Assembly (NCBI GenBank): GCA_964036045.1
Contig: OZ038379.1
Location: 184,800,642-184,864,641, forward strand
DNA: 64,000 bases
From: Eutreptiella sp. 'Long Island Sound 2002'
Taxonomy: Eukaryota; Euglenozoa; Euglenophyceae; Eutreptiales; Eutreptiaceae
Direction: 5' to 3'
Program-made: the position numbers and the translations under genes
In this document: piece by piece, positions 1 through 9,720 of the stretch
How positions within the stretch are numbered: the stretch's first letter is position 1
How the letters are laid out: every line of letters starts with the position of its first letter
Notes under the pieces: generated by a model
Seen by the model: only the letters and a program-made list of their open reading frames with translations
The model's database searches: none
What the model was told of the DNA's origin: nothing

Positions 1-618
1 GTAGGTTACCACCCAACCGCCATCGGATACCCGCCAACCGCCGTAGGTTACCACCCAACCGCCGTCGGGTACCCGCCAACCGCCGTAGGTTACCACCCAA
101 CCGCCGTCGGGTACCCGCCAACCGCCGTAGGTTACCACCCAACCGCCGTCGGGTACCCGCCAACCGCCGTAGGTTACCACCCAACCGCCATCGGGTACCC
201 GCCAACCGCCGTAGGTTACCACCCAACCGCCATCGGATACCCGCCAACCGCCGTAGGTTACCACCCAACCGCCATCGGATACCCGCCAACCGCCGTAGGT
301 TACCACCCAACTGCCATCGGGTACCCGCCAACCGCCGTACGTTACCACCCAACCGCCGTCGGGTACCCGCCAACCGCCGTAGGTTACCACCCAACCGCCG
401 TCGGGTACCCGCCAACCGCCGTAGGTTACCACCCAACCGCCGTCGGGTACCCGCCAACCGCCGTACGTTACCACCCAACTGCCATCGGGTACCCGCCAAC
501 CGCCGTAGGTTACCACCCAACCGCCATCGGATACCCGCCAACCGCCGTAGGTTACCACCCAACCGCCATCGGGTACCCGCCAACCGCCGTAGGTTACCAC
601 CCAACCGCCGTCGGTTAT
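1..618. repeat. 42-bp minisatellite, about 14.7 copies
   Basis: Tandem array with a 42-bp period that runs off the left edge of the window. Each unit is two related 21-bp halves, one starting GTAGGTTACC and one starting GTCGGGTACC (or ATCGGATACC), both ending CAACCGCC. Copies differ by single substitutions such as GTAGG/GTACG, CCGCC/CTGCC and GTCGGG/ATCGGA. Because 42 is a multiple of 3 the frame is kept, and four of the six frames have no stop inside the array, so openness alone is weak evidence of coding. The repeat ends near 618, where it passes into GTCGGTTATTCC and unique sequence. Confidence 0.95.
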
Positions 619-885
619 TCCCCCCAGGAGGAGGGCGCCGTCCACAATCCCTGTCCCTCAGGGGGAAAAAAAGTTCTGAATCCTGACGGACGGCCCTGCT
701 TCGCCCCACGTAATCGGGGTTACGTTGGGGAGCTGGATCGCGATGGTTCAGCGGTGTGCGATGGCGTGCGAGGGCGGTCCCCGCCAACACCTGCCGTCTG
801 CCATCAAACAGCCACCTCCCCTTCCACCGCCCTCCCCCTTCCGCCGCCGTCTCCCATTCCACCAGCCGAACACACCGCGCCATGA
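1..885 (+). CDS. Possible repeat-protein reading frame, left end outside window
   Basis: Frame 1 is open from the window edge to a TGA at 883-885, 294 codons with no in-frame ATG, so any start would lie to the left. The minisatellite part reads as a 14-residue repeat, VGYHPTAVGYPPTA, rich in Pro, Tyr and Gly. About 90 non-repeat codons follow, also rich in Pro, Ser and Thr. Such composition is known from hydroxyproline-rich extracellular proteins of algae and plants, but no family is recognised. Against coding: frame 3 and two minus-strand frames are also open through the array, and part of the tail overlaps low-complexity CCN triplets. It could equally be non-coding satellite DNA. Confidence 0.2.
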   Translation, partial: VGYHPTAIGYPPTAVGYHPTAVGYPPTAVGYHPTAVGYPPTAVGYHPTAVGYPPTAVGYHPTAIGYPPTAVGYHPTAIGYPPTAVGYHPTAIGYPPTAVGYHPTAIGYPPTAVRYHPTAVGYPPTAVGYHPTAVGYPPTAVGYHPTAVGYPPTAVRYHPTAIGYPPTAVGYHPTAIGYPPTAVGYHPTAIGYPPTAVGYHPTAVGYSPQEEGAVHNPCPSGGKKVLNPDGRPCFAPRNRGYVGELDRDGSAVCDGVRGRSPPTPAVCHQTATSPSTALPLPPPSPIPPAEHTAP

Positions 886-1989
886 AGTCCAGACTGTCGA
901 CGATGGATTGCACAACGAAGCAGACCGCGGCGACGATCCCGGCCTGCGAGGGCACAAGAGTGGGCCCACGGCAGCCCCAACGGGCGCTGACAAATCACCG
1001 GGATCAAAGACGACACGTTGCAGGCGTCCACCGCCAGGCGTGGCAGCGCTGAGACCAGCATCCGCTGCCGGCGTCGTTAGGGAGCATTGGGGGGTAGCCC
1101 CCTCCCCCCCCTCCCTCTCCCCCTCTAAGGCCGCAGCCTATGGCCCAGCGGCTCTCTTCCTGGCCGCAATTACAACCTACTGACACTTCTAACCGACAGT
1201 AACCGCCCTCAGCGGCTTGGGCCGCCGTCTCCAAGCACCTGCCTCACCGCGTCTGCAGTCCCATGTGAGGCCCCTTCCCTTCCAGTGCATCCCGGGCCCA
1301 CGTTCACAGGAGCAGCAAATACCTGCTGCCATCGAGGCAGGCCAAGCCATGCATCGAAAAGTGTATCACTTGCAACCGGGGCAACTGCCACACACAGAGC
1401 ATGAGGGGTAGCACGTGGGGGGCCGTACTTGAGGTACTAAGGAAAAGATGGGGATTCTTGAACAGTGCTGTTCAGCCCTAGGGATGCATTGGAGCGGGGT
1501 TAAACCGCCCCCCCCCCCCCGGGCGCCCAGCGTATGCCCAGCCACTGTCTCCCTCACGGCAAGTGCCAGTTTCAATGGCATTTGTAACCGTCAGTAACCG
1601 CCCCCAACCGCTTTGGCAACCTCCTCCAAGCACCTATCTAAACACTTCTGGGGCCACCTCTGAGGTCCCTTCCCTTCTGATGCATCCCTGCTCAGCCCTT
1701 GCAGTATGGTCTGGTTTGGTGTTCTCATTGCTTCTCAGTGGTCACTGAAACCAACCTCTGCTGACCTAAACAGAGCCTGAACCCACGTACTGGAGCTCAC
1801 TGAGGAAGAGCAGATGAGCCCAATTGCATGAAATGAAGGGCACAGCAGTGGGACCGACGCGTGCGCCTGGGTGCGTGCGTGTGCGCGTGCCTGCAGGCGA
1901 CTGCGGGCGCACGCGCATGTGCGTGCATGTGTGATGTGCTGAGATGCCACAGCTGGCGGTATGGCATCTCAGCCTCAGGGGGAATGTTT
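886..1989. other. No supportable gene; homopolymer and alternating tracts
   Basis: Only short, mutually overlapping open frames without recognisable domains. It contains a 13-bp poly(C) tract at 1508-1520 and an alternating purine/pyrimidine GTGCGTGC-like stretch at about 1857-1935, of the kind that can adopt Z-form DNA. Nothing else is identifiable. Confidence 0.6.
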
Positions 1990-2263
1990 GCCCGGCGCAC
2001 GCCCGGCGCGCTACCTTTGTATTAAGTATCCTATCTCTAGCCCCAAGTTTACCCCTGGGGTGCGGTTTCGTATTGTCCTTCGCTGAATGGATCTGCATTA
2101 CATCCCTAGGTACATGTTTCTCTGCCATCAGGCGACTCTGATGGGCTTGAGCTACGGACTTCACGGGTGTAGCACCTCCGCAGAGCCTAGAAATACAGTC
2201 GAAGGCAGACACTGTGCTGGGCCTTCTGAGGGGGAGTATTAGCGCGCCGGGCGCGCGCCGGGC
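1990..2263. mobile_element. Small inverted-repeat (MITE-like) element, 274 bp
   Basis: A 24-bp inverted repeat at 1990-2013 pairs with 2240-2263 with one mismatch. The outer ends are GCCCGGCGC on the left and GCGCCGGGC on the right. The inverted repeat is itself a partial tandem of CCCGGCGC. The interior of about 226 bp has no open frame of note. The length and terminal inverted repeats suit a non-autonomous DNA transposon, but I find no clear target-site duplication in the flanks, so a simple long-range hairpin is also possible. Confidence 0.5.
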
Positions 2264-2597
2264 ATCTTTTTTTGACCATTCCCCACCCGTGCCTGTTTTT
2301 GCCCCGCCCTCACCAAACAATCTGGAGTACCTTCTTGCAGTGTCCAGAATCTGGCCCATCCTTTGCACCCAGTTTATGACGATGGCAAGGGTGGTGGTTG
2401 GAAGTCTTGGGAGTGACATTTTGTGTTCTCATATTCTCATATTTGTATTCTCATTGTATTTTCATATTTCGGCTTATGCAACGTGCTTTGCACGGAAGGT
2501 TTGCGGTGTAGTGCGGTCTACTTGGGGGACTTCCCTAGCCTCACCAAACCAGACCCTACCTGAATCCAACAACCCCACACACTGCAAAACATTACTA

Positions 2598-2942
2598 ACA
2601 CACACACAATGAGAACCGCAAAAACAAGAACAGAGCAAGAAAAGCGGTGAAAGAAAACTCCTCGGGAGCTGCAGGGCAGCCCTAGACGTCTTTTGGTCTG
2701 TCAGAAAACGCGGCAATGTGCTGCACTGCATATCATCAGTTCAGATCCAGCTCCCTGACCTGCCCTGAGAATCGTGCAGCGTTAATGACAGACCACAAAA
2801 TTAACCTACGGAGGAGTACACACACACACACACAAACACACACACACGTTGAGAACTGCGAGACAAGAACAGAGCAAAGAAAAGCGGTTGGAGAAACTCC
2901 TCAGGAACTGCCGGGCAGTCCTGGACGTCTTTCGGTCTGCCC
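2598..2942. repeat. Local direct duplication, two diverged copies 240 bp apart
   Basis: Copy one (about 2598-2703) and copy two (about 2820-2942) each start with a CA microsatellite. They continue with GAGAAC.GC, ACAAGAACAGAGCAA, GAAAAGCGGT, AACTCCTC.GGA, CTGC.GGGCAG.CCT and GACGTCTTT.GGTCTG. The copies differ by scattered substitutions and small indels. No coding function is apparent. Confidence 0.8.
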
Positions 2943-2987
2943 TCAATTAATCCATGGAGGAGTTCGTGTTCATTACCGCCCAGGCAC

Positions 2988-3226
2988 CAGGCCTTTGCTT
3001 AGTGATACTGGGGGGGGGGGGGGGTCAAATTGGCCCCCCGGGATTTTGGCTGACCCACCCACCCACCCACATCAGAAAATTTGTTCCTCAGGAAAAAAAT
3101 GAAATTTATCAAAGAGGCCCGAACTTGGAGGTTGATTTTAGGTACACAAACTTTTTTTTGGCCTCTGACCCACCCACCCACCCCCCCCCCCGGTATACTA
3201 TCAACCAGCCACTAAGCAAAGGCCTG
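2988..3226. mobile_element. MITE-like element with perfect 17-bp terminal inverted repeats
   Basis: CAGGCCTTTGCTTAGTG at 2988-3004 is matched perfectly, inverted, by 3210-3226. The flanks repeat CAGGCAC (2981-2987 and 3228-3234); as 8-mers the flanks agree at 7 of 8 positions, which suits the 8-bp target duplication of hAT elements. The interior carries a poly(G) tract next to the left end (3010-3024), two CCCACCCA tracts, and a poly(C) tract near the right end. There is no coding capacity, so it would be non-autonomous. A related piece lies at 9503-9720. Confidence 0.7.
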
Positions 3227-3234
3227 GCAGGCAC

Positions 3235-4239
3235 ACACACCTCATCTGTGAGAAATGCACACCACCTCCGTCCCACCCAACCAGCAACCACACCCGGTTA
3301 CCAGTACCTCCACGTTGTTGACCCAGCAGCTCCAACCCCGTGCCTCCCGTGCCCCCCTGCGTGACGTGCGACGGCCATGGCGCTCCTGGCACTGAGCGCA
3401 AGACCAACGCGCAGAAACGGGCCCATACCTTTTGGGGCGGCCCGCGGTGTAGACGACGGTGGGGGACTGGCTGCCGATCCTCGCCTGGTCACACGACGAG
3501 CGCAGAGCACATTCCGGAACACCCCAAGACATGCACAACGCCTCTGCGGACGACCAAAACCCAAACGGTGTCCATGTGCTCCGCCATTCCCCGAGCCACT
3601 GAGCCCATGCGTCCGCTGCCCGGGTGGCACCGGCGGTGGGCGCAAATGGCAGCCGCAATTCATACTTCGTGCTCGGCGTTGCCCGTCATGACGGTTGCGC
3701 AGACCCTCCCTTCCGCCCGGGGCCGTCAAAAGCGGGGAAAAAAGAGAAGAATTCCCTCCGTCACAGTGACAAAAATACCAGGGGGATCCCGATCAGGAGG
3801 TGGTTCCTACTGAGTCCAACAATGGACGCAGCTCACTCCTATTCACTTTACCGCGCGGCACATGGCACAGCGCTGACTCGTGCCTCGTTTGTGGCTGGGG
3901 TATTGCCGTGCCGCTTCCGTGCCTTTAGGATCCCAGCACCTACCTTTGTCCCTACTCATTACAATCCTCAGGGCCGACCGCATACCTCGGGTCCTCGAAC
4001 GTGGGCTTGTCAACCGTCATTGTCGTTGGTGAGCCTCGGCCCATCACTTTCCTCTTCCACACCCCAACCTTCTGGGGCAATTTCGGGGGTTGCAACGGCT
4101 TCAACGGGGATTTCGGGTTCAAAATCTTACCCGCATCCTGCAGAAGGAGGACGGACGCCCGTCGTGCCGGTGGAAGCGGAATCCGTTGCAGCCACAATTC
4201 CTCCGTGCTACTGGCTGGATGCTGCTGGCTGTGCCCTAC
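3235..4239. other. No supportable gene
   Basis: GC-rich stretch in which several frames on both strands stay open for 100 to 210 codons (for example 3624-4259 plus and 3298-3729 minus) purely because stops are rare. None shows a recognisable domain, and the competing frames overlap fully, so no coding call is made. Confidence 0.5.
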
Positions 4240-4660
4240 ATCCGGTTGGTGGCTGGTGATGGTCATGGTGCTGGTGCTCGTCGTAATGAGGGTGCAAGAA
4301 CTGGCACTCCTGCTCTTGATGGCACTGGTACCAATGCTAATGCTGGGCTGAGGCTGGGGCTGATGCAAGGGCTAGAGCTGAAGCTGATGCTCGTCAAAAT
4401 GCTGATGCCGGTGCTCGGCTGGTGCTGGTGCCGGTGCCGGTGCTAGAGTTGGTGCTGATGCCGGTGCTGTGGTGCTGGCGCCGGTGCGGGTGCGGGTGCG
4501 GGTGCAGGTGCAGGTGCTGGACTTGGTGCCGATGCTGCTGCCCATGCCGGCGCCAATGGTGGCGCTGATGTTGGTCTACAAGTGACTGCCAGTGCCGGTG
4601 CGAAAGCGGGACGGTTTGCTGCGGGTGCGGGTGCTTTGGGCCAGTGTCCGTGTCAGTGGC
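4240..4660. repeat. Cryptic simple sequence built on GGTGCT/GGTGCG
   Basis: Long stretch dominated by GGTGC-type hexamers (GGTGCT, GGTGCG, GGTGCA, GCTGATGC), most regular at about 4470-4530 where GGTGCG and GGTGCA repeat. It would encode Gly-Ala runs in one frame, but that frame is interrupted and shifts between blocks, so it reads as low-complexity DNA rather than a continuous coding exon. A Gly-Ala-rich frame does remain open from about 4475 to a TGA at 4798-4800. Confidence 0.6.
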
Positions 4661-4857
4661 ATTCCAAGCAGGGATCATGGCAGGAGCACGACGGGCGGAG
4701 CGACGGATGGCCAGTCTGCGGTGCGAAGCCGGCGTGGTCACATACCTCGGTGCTTGAGCTATTTGCGGAGGAATCTGTCAAACAGCGTGGGTCCAGGTGA
4801 ATGCCTTGTCGACGGGGCGTCATCCCTCCACAGGCCCTATCCCGAGGGCTCCTTTTA

Positions 4858-4896
4858 GAGGGGGGGGGTTAGGGGGGGTCTAGGGGCGGGGTCCAG
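4858..4896 (+). other. G-run cluster with quadruplex potential
   Basis: Four G-runs of at least four bases, separated by TTA, TCTA and C, lie within about 40 bp, satisfying the usual G-quadruplex pattern on the plus strand. There is no gene context to assign a role. Confidence 0.5.
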
Positions 4897-4899
4897 CCC

Positions 4900-7240
4900 C
4901 CCGGAGGAACGCTAGGCTATGGTACGTGTGCACAGGTGGCAGGCAGTACAAAGCTCAGAAAGAAAATTGGCTCGTCAGTGGCCTATAAGACCACAGGTAC
5001 CTTTCTGTCAAAGGTGAGACGCAAAGATGCCCATGGGCAGTCCACTAAGCAAAGCAAAAACGGGTGCAGTGCAGCGGCACGAAGCAGCCACCGCCAAGCG
5101 TTGGTACCCGGACCCAACTATCGATTACACATTGAAGTCACTGATGAGAGGAAATGCAGGGACCCCTCCCCCCGGGACCGAAGCCCAAGACGGATTGGTT
5201 TGCAAGGGTCTAATAGGGGAGTTAAGGAAGACAAAACAGAAAAATTGTGACACCAATCTGCACACACTTCGTTACATTCACCCGTGTGGGGCATGTGCCA
5301 CGAGGCGTATGCATTGTTGGACCAAGCAGCGTGTGCTTGGATCCAGCGCTTGAGCCGGAAAAAGATGGTGTCCCGCGTGGCGGGCAAAATGTAGGTGACA
5401 TGGCAGCACTACTGCAAAGTTTTGTCCACATCCTAGGCGGTGCGACTTATAATGCGGGGCACAGCGGAGTGCAACGCGCGCAAAACTGAGGACCGCGAGT
5501 ACCCTGAGAGGCAGGATATTTGTGCCCAGGACGTAATGCTGATGAGACATGAAATCCATGTATGTAGGAAAGGCTGTACATTCAGGACAGCACCTACAAT
5601 AATGTTTGAAACCTGTTTGTGTGTGTGGGCTTGTGGTGTCTGCAGTGTCACGGTATACTTTAAATTCCATGTGGCTGTCAAACCTGATGGTTGTGCGTAC
5701 ACCAGTGGCGGGGCATTCTGGTGAAGGTGTGCTGTAAAACCCATGGCAGTCAGAGATGAGGTCATGCAAGCCTGTACACACCCGACTGTCCTCTGTCATG
5801 CAGTCGCACAATACCAGCAGGTCCCAGACTTCGGACAAAGTATCACAGACGTGTTGCATTTCATTGGCTGCTGAGAGTCCCCGTGCTCGGAGCAACACGT
5901 TGTCTCGAAACTGAGCTAGTGACAGCGTGTTTCCCCGTGGGGTTTGCCACAGTGGTGACCTCGGGGTGAGAAAGTCAAGGTACCAAGGCAGCGCATCAAA
6001 TCAACTCGTATACGGACTCAAATCAACCCCCATACGGACCGCACATCCGCGCTCCGGGCACTGAATGGTCCGCCCATGGGGATGGCCCCCTTCAGGACCA
6101 GATTTTTCCTAATGCCTGTGTGTGGGTGTCTAAGCAGTGAGAAGTAAACCAGGTTTTCGAGCTATACGTGGGGAAGGTGGGTGAAGCGACTGGAGGTGCC
6201 CTGCCCTGCCCTGTCCAGCCCCCCCAACCCCGGCGGTGCTGGGTTTGTAGAGGCACCGAAGGCGCCGCAGAAAATTTTTGGCCTAAACTGACTGGTGCCG
6301 AGGGTATCAGAGAAAAAGAGTATTTTTGATTGGCCGGAGGTCTCGAGAAAATTTTGGCCCAATCGCTTGGGGGAGGGGGGGGGGGTTCAGCGGGGCTGGG
6401 TGGGTGGTGTGGAACCCCTGCCTTCGCCCCTACCCCCAGTGGTGTGTGTAGCACAGTGCTTGAGGTTACAATCCTGTTTGGGAGGGGCAGGAGGGGGGGC
6501 GCACCCATTGGGGCAGCCGGGTGGACCGCCGCAAGAGTGGTGGGAGACACGACAGGGCTTAAGCTGTGATGCCTGCCTCAGACACGACCAACGGGACACA
6601 ACCATCCTACGAAGGTTGAAAAGCGGGAATTGCTTTTTTGGCACATCGCATGCGCCAATTAATGTACGAAGCAGACCAGGCGAGAATGCCAGCAGGCGAA
6701 TTCAAGGAATCCTCTGTCGGTGAAAGAACCTTCAAGTTCACATCCGAGGAAGGGAAGCATTTGGAAATAAAATCAAAGGTAGGGGGCATAAAAAAAACCA
6801 GCCGGCTACAGCGTCATCAACCGTCTCTGACTTTCCACAAATGGGACACACTGTCTCCGGTGGTTTCCACGACCGGAGACTAATGCCTACCCGTAGTTTG
6901 CACCAGAGTGCTTTCAAATGAACTCTTTGGCTTTAAAATTCCTGGGTAGCCTGTTAAAAACTTTCGATACATGATTCGCTTGCGGGGGGTGTTACAATGC
7001 TGTTGAGAAAAGAAGAGTGTTGTAGATTGCTTGGTCCAGGTGGTCCAGAATTCCAGAGGTGGTGGCTCACGGGGTACTTGCGTAGGGAAAGGGGGGTGGG
7101 GGGGCAGTGCGGTGGGTGAATACCTGTGCAAAAGACATGTTTCCATGTTGGTGCAATGCCATTGACCAAAAGGTCATGCTCTAACAGCTGACCGACTGTG
7201 AGGGTGTTTTTCCGAATCAAGGCTGGGTTAGGGTTTCGGT
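4900..7240. other. No supportable gene; unidentified open frames
   Basis: The longest open frame is 5278-5898 on the minus strand (206 codons, Cys- and His-rich in its middle), without a recognisable domain. Around 6240-6390 there are AAAATTTTTGG/GAAAATTTTGG motifs followed by a poly(G) tract, loosely resembling the end regions of the hAT-like element at 62655-63482, so a decayed relative may lie there. Confidence 0.4.
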
Positions 7241-7245
7241 TCCTT

Positions 7246-7470
7246 TGACAATGATCAGGATGTTGTCAAAGTACAAAAGTACAATGCTGTCAGTGACCAT
7301 GTCCTTGATTTCTTAATAACCACCGAAGTGAGCATAGCAAACAAAATGGGAGAAAGCGGGCAGCCCTGTCTGACTGGGGCCGGATTTGCTGATCCATCAT
7401 GACCGCCCCTTGAATAATGAGTGCCATCGGGACCTCGAAGAGTTTTCGGGGGGGGGGGGGGCGGGGGTAC
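7246..7470 (-). pseudogene. Degenerate non-LTR (LINE-type) reverse transcriptase fragment
   Basis: Read on the minus strand, 7348-7373 encodes VRQGCPLSP followed by ILFAML, the conserved palm block just before the catalytic centre of non-LTR retrotransposon reverse transcriptases. The preceding codons (HDGSANPAP) match the usual gap before that block. Downstream, in a different frame, comes LLYFDNILII (about 7246-7280), a decayed version of the YADD-type catalytic box: the second Asp is replaced by Asn. The two blocks are about 30 codons apart, shorter than usual, so there is a deletion as well as a frameshift. A further motif upstream (RKLFEVP, about 7430-7450) resembles the helix before the palm, interrupted by a poly(C/G) tract at 7448-7461. 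No endonuclease is seen. The element is dead. Confidence 0.7.
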
Positions 7471-7754
7471 AAAGGTTCAGAGGCGTTCGACTGTTCCAAC
7501 ACTAAAGATCAGGGTGCCGCTGATTGACGTGCTCCCTGATGAGTTTCTACTCGTCGGGCTTGCTATGTACACACCGCCTTCATGCTGCCACAGCAAGCCC
7601 AATCCCGGGAAGCAAAGCTAGCACTCATTCGGCCATCCCAGTGAATGTAGGGAAGAGGGTGGGGTGGAATGTCATAAGGGCAGTGGGGTAGGGGGGGTGT
7701 CGTAGGGCCAGGGCAGAAGGGGGGGGGGGGTGGTCGGTGAGAACGGGCACAAAC

Positions 7755-8233
7755 CTGAGAATCTGTAGAAAAGGATGGCGTCTTTCAGAACATGGTCTCT
7801 GGTCACGTGCCGAAATAAGCCCCTACTCTCAAACAGTCTGCCCAGCAGCAGCGCCTGCAACAATACCAGAGGAATTCGGAGGGATGATCGAACCAGTAAC
7901 TCAACACCTGTAGCCCGTTTGGAAGGCAACACAGCCAGGCTTTGCATGCCAGCCCTGCTTCTCGAGGCTATGCTCTGTATGGCTGTATGTGGCTCTGTGT
8001 GGCTCTGTGTAGCTCTGTGTGGCTGTGTGTGGCTGTGTGCAGCTCTGTGTGTGGCTGTGCATGGGACACATCCGCCGGCATGAAGTCATACAGAGCACAC
8101 AGAACGGACTTCGCCATTTGAAGCAAACCTCGTGTCGGTCTGGGATGCCGAATTCGCATGTGATCACTGTCACCGCCTCCTGCCCCACAAAACACTCCTT
8201 GTAAGTCTTCATGTGGTATCTTCGGTCGCGGAC
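7755..8233 (-). CDS. DEP-domain protein, two internal exons (8233-8129 and 7854-7755)
   Basis: The upstream exon (35 codons) reads VRDRRYHMKTYKECFVGQEAV and ends GIPDRHE. The next exon (33 codons plus one base) starts ALLLGRLFESRGLFRHV and ends DAILFYRFS. Joined, they give a typical DEP fold signature: the RRYH..KTYK.CF.G.EAV block, the R.EA..LGR.L block, and the HV..DH..KD...FYRF end. The junction is phase 0, with donor GAG|GTTTGC and acceptor GGTATTGTTGCAG|GCG; the second exon ends with donor TCAG|GTTTGT. The exact match of splice sites to domain continuity makes this a real gene. DEP domains bind membranes or receptor tails in G-protein signalling and Rho/mTOR regulators; which type this is cannot be told. 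The acceptor for the upstream exon is uncertain (CTCAG|GTC at 8233/8234). Codons resembling the DEP N-terminus (VRTREIVASRI, about 8280-8320) sit before a good donor ATCAG|GTGAGC, but that gap would be only 46 bp and the phase does not fit. First and last exons are not identified. Confidence 0.8.
7855..8128 (-). other. Intron of the DEP gene with a TGTGTGGC-type repeat
   Basis: The 274-bp intron lies between GAG|GTTTGC and TTGCAG|GCG on the minus strand. Its middle (about 7975-8070) is an imperfect tandem of roughly 8-10 bp built from CTCTGTGTGG and GCTGTGTGT. The open frames that run through it are by-products of that repeat. Confidence 0.75.
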
Positions 8234-8396
8234 CTGAGCCACATGCAGTCCTGCCCTTGCGTGCCCCCTGAGGGCTCACCTGATCCTGCTCGCCACAATC
8301 TCCCTGGTCCTCACTGCTGCCGCCTGCAGGGGCCCCCAGTGGCTGGCATGTCGCTGCACTGGTGCACCCCCCCCGCCCGTTTCTCTGTTCCTGCCA

Positions 8397-8660
8397 TAAA
8401 GACACAAATATAGACACGGACACAGATGCGGACACAGACACAGCCACACAGACACACAGCCACACAGACAGAAAAGACCGACACACACAGAGACACAGAC
8501 ACAAACAGAGACACCCAGACACAGACACAGACACAGACACAGACACAGACACAGACACAGACACAGACACAGACACAGACACAGACACAGACACAGACAC
8601 AGACACAGACACAGACACAGACACAGACACAGACACAGACACAGACACAGACACAGACCA
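8397..8660. repeat. ACAGAC hexanucleotide microsatellite
   Basis: Nearly pure (ACAGAC)n from about 8515 to 8658, with a less regular CACAGACA-rich lead-in from about 8397. All frames stay open, giving QT, DT or HR dipeptide repeats on one strand and VS, CV or LC on the other, which is why very long but meaningless open frames cross it. It lies just upstream of the DEP exons. Confidence 0.97.
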
Positions 8661-9276
8661 CACACACACACACTTCATGAGGGAAACAACGAACCAACGA
8701 CAACCCAACCACACACACGCAGATACAGACTGTAGACTGTGCCCGGTTCCTTCAGCCTCATGTTCCAGTTGCCGATTGATCTTTGGTGGCCTCTGATAGC
8801 CTCCACCTTTGCCCTGTGTTGTTGCCTGTGGTGGTCCCCGACACTTGGCATATGTAAACATGCGTAGAACATCCGTCACCCGTCGTACCCCAGCCTTAAC
8901 AAAGGCCTGCTCTGGAACGAGCGGTCCAACGGGAACGCAATCTGCGCATGGACAAATCATCTTACACTGTACCGCATTTCACGCAGGGGAGCGGCTGCTG
9001 TTGCACTACCAGCACAGGCAGTGAATGGGCCGTTTGTCCTTGAAACTGAGTTGACAACAGACAAATCCCTGGGACGCGTTCCACGGTTGTCAGGAAACAG
9101 GAGAGAAGCACACCGATGGACACGGCAGTACACTGCTTGGCCCCAAAAGAGGTTACTCGGCACTGCATCTGCGCCAGCAGGGCCTCCCCTGCAGACCTGC
9201 CCTGGATCCAGCGCTGAAGTATGATGCTCAAAGACAGGAACTGGACAGGACGCGAGACGGTCGGGCCCATCCAAAC

Positions 9277-9372
9277 CTGAATTTTCTGACGGAAGACCTG
9301 CATCATGGCGGCAAACTCCTCCCCGCTGTATTTTGTTGGCGGAACATAGTCTTGGGAGACTCTTCGCGCCAT
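9277..9372 (-). CDS. Possible first exon, unrecognised
   Basis: A 32-codon open segment begins ATG in a good context (AAGATGG) at 9372. It reads MARRVSQDYVPP and then KYSGEEFAAMMQVFRQKIQ, with a mixed amphipathic composition, and ends at a consensus-like donor ATTCAG|GTTTGG. The strand and position would suit an upstream exon of the DEP gene at 7755-8233, but no intervening exons could be confirmed and the protein part is not recognised. An alternative donor CAG|GTC lies inside it. Confidence 0.3.
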
Positions 9373-9502
9373 CTTGAAGAAACACGACTGCAGCCGCACA
9401 GGCAACTATCGGGCACAGGCAGGATTGGGAACCCGCGTACGTGCACATGATGACAATGGTTTGGTGCTCTTGGGAGGCCATAGTTTTCATGGGTATACCC
9501 CA

Positions 9503-9720
9503 CCAGACCTTTGCTTACCGACTGGGGGGGGGGGGATCATTTTGGGGCTGCCTGAGGACCAGGTAACCCACCCACCCACTCAAGCTGACCCACCCACCCA
9601 CCCACCCACCCACATTAGAAAACTTTTCCTCAGGAAAAAAATGAAATTTATGCAAGGGGCCCGAAATTTTGCCTCTGACCCACCCACCCACAAGCCGCAG
9701 ACCCCCCCTCCCTCCCAGTG
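9503..9720. mobile_element. Truncated relative of the 2988-3226 element
   Basis: It starts CCAGACCTTTGCTTACC and then a poly(G) tract, like the left end of the element at 2988. It also shares the CCCACCCA tracts, the core CCTCAGGAAAAAAATGAAATTTAT, a GGCCCGAA motif and TTTTGCCTCTGACCCACCC. The matching inverted right end is not found, so the copy is incomplete or diverged there. This second copy shows that the 2988 element belongs to a dispersed family. Confidence 0.7.

Noticed and set aside
1766-2419. 217-codon minus-strand frame
   Set aside because: Overlaps the inverted-repeat element and GC-rich alternating tract; no domain and other frames are equally open.
5278-5898. 206-codon minus-strand frame
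   Set aside because: Long for the region, but no recognisable motif, no splice support and no coding signature I can show; mentioned as unidentified only.
7220-7240. Telomere-like GGGTTAGGGTTT
   Set aside because: Single occurrence, not tandem, inside the reverse transcriptase remnant.
7968-8960. 330-codon minus frame with a VSVSVS run
   Set aside because: Produced by the ACAGAC microsatellite and the DEP intron repeat; three frames are open on each strand.
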